A stretch of 64,000 nt of DNA, from NCBI RefSeq assembly GCF_050410795.1, contig NZ_CP191258.1:558001-622000 (forward strand), read 5' to 3'. A program made the position numbers and the translations under genes. Under the pieces are notes generated by a model. That model was given only the letters and a program-made list of their open reading frames with translations, had not been told where the DNA came from and made no database searches. This DNA comes from Fontivita pretiosa. Its GTDB lineage: Bacteria; Planctomycetota; Phycisphaerae; Tepidisphaerales; Tepidisphaeraceae. Shown piece after piece: positions 51,831 through 58,552 of this stretch. The stretch's first letter is position 1, and each line of letters begins with the position of its first letter.

Positions 51831-53149
51831 GCCGCGCCTTGCACGCCGCCGCACGAGCCATCAACCTCCAGCCGGTCGTCGGTTCCCGGCTGACGGGTTT
51901 TGCGCTTCGCTTCGAGCCGTCGATCGGCGTTCACGATCCACTGATGGCCAGGCTCCTGTTGCTGGATGACGGCGACACACGGCTGGTCTGGATCTCGTGC
52001 GACATGATCGGGCTGGACCCGGCCGACGATGCGCAGTTGCGTCAGCGAGTCGCCGGGCGCTTGTCGATCCCGGCCGGCAACGTGCTGGTATCGTGCACGC
52101 ACACGCACGGCGGGCCGTGCAGCATGCCGTTTCGTGGCATTTTGCGCCAGGCCGATCGAGCCTGGCTTGAGCGAACCTTCGCAGCCATCGCCGACGCCGC
52201 CGCGACACTGCCGCAGCGACTGCGCCCCGCGCGTCTGGCGCACGGCCAGACAACCGTTACCGGCATCGGTCACAACCGCCAGGATGCAACCTGTCCGATT
52301 GACGAGCAGTTGATCGTCGCGCAGGTGCGCGATGCGGACGATCCGAACAGCGTCATTGCGACGGTCCTGAATTATGCGACGCACCCTGTCGTGCTCGGGC
52401 CGAACAATCTGCTGTTCACCGCCGACTACGCGGGTTACGCGGCGCGATTCGTCGAGCAGTCTGCCGGCGGGGTCGCGCTGTTCGTCCAAGGCGCTGCCGG
52501 GGATGTCAACCCGCTGGTCTGCCGCGACCACCCGCGAGAAGCGTGCACGTTCGAGATGGCCGAGGCGATGGGCGAAGCGCTGGCCAGCGCGCTCAGTGAA
52601 GCGCTTGATCGCGCCGCATGGCAGGATCGGATCGCGATTCGCGTGACCGAGCAGCCTGTCGAGCTGCCGCTGGATGCACCGCCGAACAGGGACCAGATCC
52701 AGCGACTCAAGGCCGAGCTGCTGGCGCGTCGCGGCCCGCGCGACATGACCCCGACCACGCCTGAAGCGCGATGGGCATTTTTTGAGCTGGACTGGCTGGA
52801 GGAGCTGGAACAGGCGCTGGCGCGGGATGCCGTGCCGCGGCGGCTGAGCGTGAACCTGTTGGCCGCGAGGATCGGCGATCTGCTCGTCGTCACGTTTCCC
52901 CTGGAGATCTACTCGCAGATCGGTATGGAGCTGCGGGAACAGCTCGCGCCGCGACGCGTCATCATCGCCGGCTACACCAACGGCCTGTTCGGCTACGCCC
53001 CCACGGACCGCGCCATCGCTCAGGGCGGCTACGGGCCGGCGCAGTCCTATCGATTTTTCCCTCGCCTGCTGACGCCGATCACCCGCGGCACGCAAGCCGT
53101 CCTGGTCCGCGCCGCCAGCCAAATGCTCGCCTCCCTCGGCGCGCCATGA
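51827..53149 (+). CDS. Neutral/alkaline ceramidase N-terminal-domain-like protein
   Basis: 440 residues. VSCTHTHGGPCSMPF, LNYATHPVVLGPNNLLFTADY and GAAGDVNPLV are the conserved zinc-site motifs of the ceramidase_alk N-terminal domain. Related short proteins in planctomycetes may be amidohydrolases of other lipids or sugars. There is no signal peptide, unlike secreted ceramidases, and the C-terminal immunoglobulin-like domain is missing. The start overlaps an upstream stop (ATGA). Confidence 0.75.
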   Translation: MSRALHAAARAINLQPVVGSRLTGFALRFEPSIGVHDPLMARLLLLDDGDTRLVWISCDMIGLDPADDAQLRQRVAGRLSIPAGNVLVSCTHTHGGPCSMPFRGILRQADRAWLERTFAAIADAAATLPQRLRPARLAHGQTTVTGIGHNRQDATCPIDEQLIVAQVRDADDPNSVIATVLNYATHPVVLGPNNLLFTADYAGYAARFVEQSAGGVALFVQGAAGDVNPLVCRDHPREACTFEMAEAMGEALASALSEALDRAAWQDRIAIRVTEQPVELPLDAPPNRDQIQRLKAELLARRGPRDMTPTTPEARWAFFELDWLEELEQALARDAVPRRLSVNLLAARIGDLLVVTFPLEIYSQIGMELREQLAPRRVIIAGYTNGLFGYAPTDRAIAQGGYGPAQSYRFFPRLLTPITRGTQAVLVRAASQMLASLGAP

Positions 53150-53407
53150 ATGATGTGCGTCAAGGGGTCAAGCTCGCGATCATCGCTGGCAGTTTTGCGC
53201 ATCAGCGCCTGGCGGAACGGGGGCATCGGCAGCGCCTCCGGGTGGCTTTGAAAGTTGCCGTTTCGGGACTCGCCCGCTGTTGCCGGCCGCTCGCTCTCGG
53301 GCACTACGACCACCCTCCGGCCGCACGCGTCGATCGGTCGCTCCACTGTGTATCCTGCAAGCTCTCGGCCTCAAGTTATCTACCTTTCATCCGTCGTATC
53401 GACGCAG

Positions 53408-53437
53408 TTGCCTTGAGGCAGGCTCTTGCACCATAAT
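53408..53437 (+). promoter_or_regulatory. Putative CDF transporter promoter, near-leaderless
   Basis: TTGCCT at 53408-53413, 18-base spacer, CATAAT at 53432-53437, ending 11 bases before ATG 53449. The rest of the 299-base gap 53150-53448 shows nothing recognisable. Confidence 0.4.
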
Positions 53438-53448
53438 GCGCTTCGAAG

Positions 53449-54468
53449 ATGGCGATGTCATCCTCAGCCAGCGATCAATCATCGCACAACGCCGTTCCGA
53501 CGGGTCATACCTGCCCGCATGTCGTCGCTGCCGAGAAGCGCGCGGCCATGCTCTCGCTGGGGGTGGGCATCGTGCTGATGCTCATCAAGTTCGTGGCCTA
53601 CTTCCTGACCGGGTCGGCGGCAATCTTCTCCGACGCGCTGGAAAGCATCGTGAATGTGCTGGCCAGCGGGGTTGCGCTGTATGCGATCATCCTGGCGCAC
53701 CAGCCCGCCGACCGGGAGCATCCCTACGGCCACGGCAAAGTCGAGTTCCTTTCCGCCGGGTTTGAGGGTGGCATGATCATCCTGGCCGCACTGGTGATCA
53801 TCACCCGCGCCATTGAAGAGCTGATCAGCGGGCCGGGCCTGCACGAGCTGGATTTCGGATTGACTCTGGTGGGGCTGGCGATGCTGGTCAACGGCGGCGT
53901 TGGCGTGTATCTGGTCTGGCGGGGCCGAAAGAGCAACTCGATCACACTCGAGGCCGATGGAAAACACCTGCTCAGCGACGCGATCACCAGTGCCGTGGTA
54001 CTGGCGGCGCTGGGCGTGATGCGTTTCACCGGCTGGGTCTGGCTCGATCCGATCGCCGCCATTCTGGTAGCACTGTACATCGTCTCGATGGCCGCCGGAC
54101 TGCTGCGACGCAGCGCCGCCGGCCTGATGGACGAGCAGGACCGCGCCGACGACGCGATGATTCGCGGCATCCTCGACTCGCACCTCGCCCCCGACGGGCG
54201 CCAGCCGCTGATCTGTTCCTACCACAAGCTTCGCCATCGCCACAGCGGACGATATCACTGGGTCGATTTCCACATCATGGTGCCCGGCAAGTGGGACGTG
54301 GATTACGGCCACCGCGTCGCCAGCGCCATCGAGTACGAGATCGAGCTTGCCCTTGGCCAGGGTAATGCCACCGCACACGTCGAGCCATGCACCGGCGATG
54401 GATGCGAAGCCTGTGCAGCCGCGGCCCAGGCCAATGTGGAGCTGCAACAGCCGCAGCTTCGGTCGTAA
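53449..54468 (+). CDS. Cation diffusion facilitator family transporter
   Basis: 339 residues with six helices. Metal-site motifs are IFSDALESIVNV in helix 2 and GKHLLSDAITSA (HxxxD) in helix 5. HQPADREHPYGHGKVEF is the conserved cytoplasmic loop. A C-terminal cytoplasmic domain with a Cys-rich end, EPCTGDGCEACAAA, follows. It exports divalent cations such as Zn, Fe or Mn by proton exchange. The preceding promoter has its -10 box close to the ATG. Confidence 0.9.
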   Translation: MAMSSSASDQSSHNAVPTGHTCPHVVAAEKRAAMLSLGVGIVLMLIKFVAYFLTGSAAIFSDALESIVNVLASGVALYAIILAHQPADREHPYGHGKVEFLSAGFEGGMIILAALVIITRAIEELISGPGLHELDFGLTLVGLAMLVNGGVGVYLVWRGRKSNSITLEADGKHLLSDAITSAVVLAALGVMRFTGWVWLDPIAAILVALYIVSMAAGLLRRSAAGLMDEQDRADDAMIRGILDSHLAPDGRQPLICSYHKLRHRHSGRYHWVDFHIMVPGKWDVDYGHRVASAIEYEIELALGQGNATAHVEPCTGDGCEACAAAAQANVELQQPQLRS

Positions 54469-54490
54469 CACCGACGTCTTTCCGGCCAGG

Positions 54491-54519
54491 TTGCAATGGC
54501 GGGGTGGGTTGACTATATT
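54491..54519 (+). promoter_or_regulatory. Putative rpmB promoter
   Basis: TTGCAA at 54491-54496, 17-base spacer, TATATT at 54514-54519. Unlike most other promoters noted here, it is far from the gene: a leader of about 100 bases would precede ATG 54626. Confidence 0.5.
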
Positions 54520-54625
54520 TTCTCGCCCGCGGAGCCGGCAGATGGCGGGAATTTGCCGCGGGCCGGCGGACGCGCCTGGAACGCCAGCGCCCTACAGCAG
54601 CCAGACGGTCAGAAAGGTCACGGAT

Positions 54626-54898
54626 ATGCCACGCGTTTGTCATTTCACGGGTAAGAAGACCAGCTTCGGCAACCAGGTCACGCACCGTGGCAAGGCCAAA
54701 TACCTTGGCGGGGTCGGGACCAAGGTGACCGGCGTGACGCCTCGAAAGTTCAAGCCCAACATTCAGCGGGTGCGGGCGGTGGTGAACGGTCGGGTGATGC
54801 GGATCAAGGTCAGCACCAAGGCCATCCGCAACGGTCTGGTGGTCAAGCCCGTGCGCCGCAAGGTCACTCCCACGACCTCTGCCCCCACTACGGCATAA
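54626..54898 (+). CDS. rpmB: 50S ribosomal protein L28
   Basis: 90 residues. CHFTGKKTSFGNQVTHRGKA is the N-terminal L28 signature, and PRKFKPNIQRVRAVVNGRV the central one. L28 is a late-assembling part of the large ribosomal subunit. It is encoded alone, without rpmG, which is common in planctomycetes. AAAGG lies about 9 bases before the ATG. The leader is long compared with other genes in the window and may carry autoregulation. Confidence 0.95.
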   Translation: MPRVCHFTGKKTSFGNQVTHRGKAKYLGGVGTKVTGVTPRKFKPNIQRVRAVVNGRVMRIKVSTKAIRNGLVVKPVRRKVTPTTSAPTTA

Positions 54899-55170
54899 GA
54901 CGAACCGTCCAGAGTGCAACTCGCATTTGCCATCGTAGTCATTGCCATCTGGCGGTGTGAGTGGCGGAGTTGTCTGCCACACGGCCCATCGACCACTCAC
55001 CGATCCGTACCCGTCCCGTAGCCGGCGTTTCACATTGCCAGTTTGCTCCGGACGCGCCCGGGCTCGTCAATGGGTTGCCTTCTCCGGTGCCGCCGTTGCA
55101 CGATTTTCGTGGAACCACAGCCAACAGCGCTGCATGATATGCCGATAACCAGGGGGCGTGAGACCTGGTG

Positions 55171-55803
55171 ATGCGGGCAAATACCAAGCACAACGCTGCT
55201 GGTAGCGCGGGTCCGGGGATTGTGCGCTGCGCGCATGGAAGTCGGAGGCGGTGTCGCATCGCGGCGGCGTTCACGCTGCTGGAATTGCTCGTGGTGGCTG
55301 GCATCGTTGCGGTGCTGCTGGCACTGGTGCTGGCGATGCTGGGCAAGGCGCGCACATCTGCGGGAAACATCCGATGCCTGTCCAACCTCCGCCAGATCGG
55401 TGTGGCGTTCACGACATACGCCTCGGATAACCAGGGCCGGCTGCCGGACCCGGCGTCGGCGCAGATGCCCTGGGAGGCGGCGTTGCGAAAGTACCTGGCG
55501 ACGGCGCGGGTGCTGGAATGCCCCGCCGATCAGGAGGTCTTTCCGGCCATCGGATCCAGTTATGACTGGCGCGACACGGGCGATGAGACGACGACACTGG
55601 CCGGACAGATGATCGGCGGCGTCAAGCGTCAGTCCACAGTACTGGCGCTGGAGGCATTGCCCGGCTGGCATGCCAGGGCAAGGATCAACGCCGTGCGGAT
55701 CGACGGTTCGGCGCACACGATGCCGGCGGATGAGTGCCTGGCGGACTTGCAGACGCCCCTTCGCGGAGAGCCCAGCCAGTCACAGGAGCGGGCAGGCCGG
55801 TGA
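55171..55803 (+). CDS. Type II pseudopilin-like protein
   Basis: 210 residues. After a 34-residue basic leader comes AFTLLELLVVAGIVAVLLAL, the prepilin N-terminal methylation motif, here with Ala instead of Gly at the cleavage position. The body has CLSNLRQIGVAFTTYASDN, the standard planctomycete pseudopilin segment, and ends with VRIDGSAHTMPADE, related to the H-x9-DG motif. It is exported through the type II/IV pathway and forms part of a pseudopilus. The response-regulator gene follows closely. Confidence 0.85.
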   Translation: MRANTKHNAAGSAGPGIVRCAHGSRRRCRIAAAFTLLELLVVAGIVAVLLALVLAMLGKARTSAGNIRCLSNLRQIGVAFTTYASDNQGRLPDPASAQMPWEAALRKYLATARVLECPADQEVFPAIGSSYDWRDTGDETTTLAGQMIGGVKRQSTVLALEALPGWHARARINAVRIDGSAHTMPADECLADLQTPLRGEPSQSQERAGR

Positions 55804-55836
55804 ACCGTTGGCCTGGAAGCGTCGGAGGAACAGGCC

Positions 55837-56547
55837 GTGAGATTGTTGGTTGCCGAAGATCATCCGAACGTTTCGCGCGCTCTTGCGCAGGGGCTGCGTG
55901 AGCAGGGATACGCGGTGGACGTGACAGCCGACGGCGGCGAGGCTGAACATCTGATCGCCGCCAATGACTACGATTGCGTTATTCTGGACATGATGCTGCC
56001 GGCAAAGGACGGCTGGACGATCTTGCGTGAGATCCGTCGCCGCGGAATCCAAACTCCGGTGTTGTGCCTGACTGCGCGGGATGCGGTGGAGGACCGAGTC
56101 CGCGGACTGGATCAGGGCGCTGATGACTACCTGACCAAGCCATTTGCCTGGGAGGAACTGGTGGCCAGGGTCAGGCGGCTGGTGCGGCGGCGGCATGGAC
56201 TGAGCCGCGAGACGATTTGCGTCGGCGATCTGGAGCTGGACACCGTCGCGCGGACGGTACGCCGCGGCGGACGACTCATCAACCTCACCGCCAGGGAATA
56301 CCAACTTCTGCACTACCTGGCCGTGCGGGCCGATCAGGTCGTGTCCCGCAGCGACATCTGGGAACATCTGTATGACCAGGACGATCAATCAACGAGCAAC
56401 GCGGTCGACGTGTACATCGCGCAGCTCCGCAAGAAGATCGACCGGGACTTTGAGCCGAAGCTGATCCACACCCGTCGGGGAATGGGGTACATGCTTTCAG
56501 CGACGGTGGCGACCTGTGGGCCGGATGCGGAGGATCAGCCGTCATGA
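55837..56547 (+). CDS. OmpR-family response regulator
   Basis: 236 residues. An N-terminal receiver (acidic E7-D8, D51 in CVILDMMLPAKDGW, K in DDYLTKPFAWEEL) and a C-terminal winged helix (LTAREYQLLHYLAVRADQVV, SNAVDVYIAQLRKKID). GTG start with GGAGGAA 7 bases before it. The stop overlaps the sensor kinase gene (ATGA). It controls transcription in response to that kinase; the targets are unknown, but the flanking surface-protein genes are candidates. Confidence 0.93.
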   Translation: MRLLVAEDHPNVSRALAQGLREQGYAVDVTADGGEAEHLIAANDYDCVILDMMLPAKDGWTILREIRRRGIQTPVLCLTARDAVEDRVRGLDQGADDYLTKPFAWEELVARVRRLVRRRHGLSRETICVGDLELDTVARTVRRGGRLINLTAREYQLLHYLAVRADQVVSRSDIWEHLYDQDDQSTSNAVDVYIAQLRKKIDRDFEPKLIHTRRGMGYMLSATVATCGPDAEDQPS

Positions 56548-57953
56548 CCCGACGCATCGCCATCGCGATTCTGCTGACGGCGTGGGCGGCGCTGCTGGCG
56601 GGCGCAGTCGGCACCTACCTGGCGGCCAGACGGGCACTGCTGGCGGAATTGGACGAGGCGTTGATCGGTCGAGCGGCGGCGTTGCCGAGGCTGCTCGGCG
56701 TGGAGGCAAGCCCCGCAGGCGCTGCGGGCGTTTCGCCGCTGATCCCGACGGGCGATCGATACCTCATTCGCGACGCCCTGGGTCGCGTGGTGGCACGACC
56801 GCCAGCCGATCTGGGCAACGCGCCCCGACTGGAGGTCATCAGCCGCAACTTTGCTCAGGTCGGCGACGGCACGCGGGTGCGTAACATCGCGGTGCGGATT
56901 CGGCCCGACGGGGTAAAACGCGACGGCCGTGGCGGCGATGCGGTCACAATTGTCTACAGCGGTTCGGCGCAGAACATCGATCGGCTGCTGTCTCGCCTGG
57001 CGGGGTTGCTGGCGATGGTGGGGATCATCAGCGCGGCCCTGACGGCTCTGGTGGCGATGCGGATTTCGCGGCAGGCGGTCCGCCCCATCCGCGCCGCGGC
57101 CGACACCATCGCCAGCATTGACGATTCAACCCTCAATCGAAGGATCGACGTCTCCAGCCTTCCACAGGAGCTGAAGCCGATGGGCGAGCGGCTGAATCAG
57201 ATGCTCCAGAAACTTGAGCATGGGCTGAAGCAGCGGCAGCGGTTCCTCTGGACCGCAGCACATGAGCTGCGTACGCCGGTGACAGCTCTGCGCACGACGC
57301 TTGAAGTGACGCTGCACCGTCCGCGTGCGGCCGCGGAACTGACTGAAGCGATGAGCCGCTGCCTGACAGATGTGCGACAACTGGGGCAGCTCGTCGAGAC
57401 GCTGCTTCAGCAGGCGCGAATGGAGCAATCCGAATCGCACAGCAGGCTGGAGAGGACAGATCTGGCACAGGTGCTGCACCGCTGCGCCGACGTCGCCGCG
57501 GCGCTTGGTGAGGCCCGCGGCATCCGGATCCAGCGGCAGTTTGCCGATCAAATCCCCTGCCGGACCGATCCGCAACGGATTCACAGCATCGTCACGAATC
57601 TGCTGTCCAACGCTGTGGAACACAGTCGTGAGGGATCGTCGGTGACGTTGAGTTGCCAGAAGCGCGACTCGGAGGTCGAGTTGACCGTCAGTGACTGCGG
57701 CGGCGGCATCGCCGCCGAGCATTTGCCGCACCTGTTCGAGCCGTTTTACCGTGTGGAGTCGGCCGCCCAGGCCGCAGGCGACGGCAAGGGCGCACATCTG
57801 GGCATCGGGCTGTTTCTGGTGCAATCGCATGTGAAGGCGTTGGGCGGGCGGTGTGAAGTCGATTCGCAGCCGGGCAAAGGCACCCGGGTACGGGTGATGA
57901 TTCCTGTGCAGGAGCCGGCGGATTCATCTTCGCCTCATGTTGGCGCGGTATAG
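56544..57953 (+). CDS. Two-component sensor histidine kinase
   Basis: 469 residues. Two membrane helices (AIAILLTAWAALLAGAVGTY and LAGLLAMVGIISAALTALVA) flank a periplasmic domain of about 120 residues. A HAMP segment is followed by HisKA (FLWTAAHELRTPVTALRTTL, His in AAHELR) and HATPase motifs NLLSNAVEHS, VSDCGGGIAAEHL and LGIGLFLVQS. The type is like QseC or metal/antibiotic-sensing kinases. It is coupled to the OmpR regulator. Confidence 0.93.
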   Translation: MTRRIAIAILLTAWAALLAGAVGTYLAARRALLAELDEALIGRAAALPRLLGVEASPAGAAGVSPLIPTGDRYLIRDALGRVVARPPADLGNAPRLEVISRNFAQVGDGTRVRNIAVRIRPDGVKRDGRGGDAVTIVYSGSAQNIDRLLSRLAGLLAMVGIISAALTALVAMRISRQAVRPIRAAADTIASIDDSTLNRRIDVSSLPQELKPMGERLNQMLQKLEHGLKQRQRFLWTAAHELRTPVTALRTTLEVTLHRPRAAAELTEAMSRCLTDVRQLGQLVETLLQQARMEQSESHSRLERTDLAQVLHRCADVAAALGEARGIRIQRQFADQIPCRTDPQRIHSIVTNLLSNAVEHSREGSSVTLSCQKRDSEVELTVSDCGGGIAAEHLPHLFEPFYRVESAAQAAGDGKGAHLGIGLFLVQSHVKALGGRCEVDSQPGKGTRVRVMIPVQEPADSSSPHVGAV

Positions 57954-58007
57954 TCGATGTTTGGGTCGCTAAGCAGAGCAAATCGCACAGTTCGCGGGGT
58001 GCGCGAT

Positions 58008-58406
58008 ATGCCAAGGCCGCTGATCAGCCTGATGGTGCTTTTGTTGTGCCTGTTGCTCACGGATTCAACTCCGGCGGTGATCCGCGCACTGCCCGGAACA
58101 CAGGGATCATACAAGCTGGAATTCCGCGGGGCGTTCACCGGCAGCGGCAACGCCGCGGTGGCTGCCACGTCGGTGACGATCGACGGGCTGGTCAGGGACG
58201 CCAGCGGCAACACCGGCAATCTGATCGCCCCGAACCTGACCCTGCGCAATGGGCGATTCCGCGGCACGGGAACGGCGATGGGTCTGCCGATCATACTGTC
58301 TGGGCGGGTCGATCCGCCCGCGGATGTGCTGCGGGTCGCGCGACTGGTCTGCACATACCGGACTTCACAGGGGCGCTTTGGCCGGATTGTCGGAACACCG
58401 CGTTGA
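58008..58406 (+). CDS. Small exported hypothetical protein
   Basis: 132 residues starting with a signal peptide (MPRPLISLMVLLLCLLLTDS, then TPA). The mature part is beta-rich and glycine-rich (LEFRGAFTGSGNAAVAATSV, NGRFRGTGTAMGLPIILSGR), giving a short secreted domain of unknown role. ATG 58008 is favoured because it begins the signal peptide; ATG 57957 would add 17 residues. Confidence 0.6.
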   Translation: MPRPLISLMVLLLCLLLTDSTPAVIRALPGTQGSYKLEFRGAFTGSGNAAVAATSVTIDGLVRDASGNTGNLIAPNLTLRNGRFRGTGTAMGLPIILSGRVDPPADVLRVARLVCTYRTSQGRFGRIVGTPR

Positions 58407-58552
58407 GTGGGTGTGGCGAAATTGCGGCTTTCCAGTTGGCTTCATCTTCCCTTCATGATCAACGGATATAAGGGCACATCTGGCGGGCAGCGTTTCCGCA
58501 TCGCACCCGCGGCGTCGTTTCCAGTCAGCAGTATCTTGCGGAGAACCAGAAG

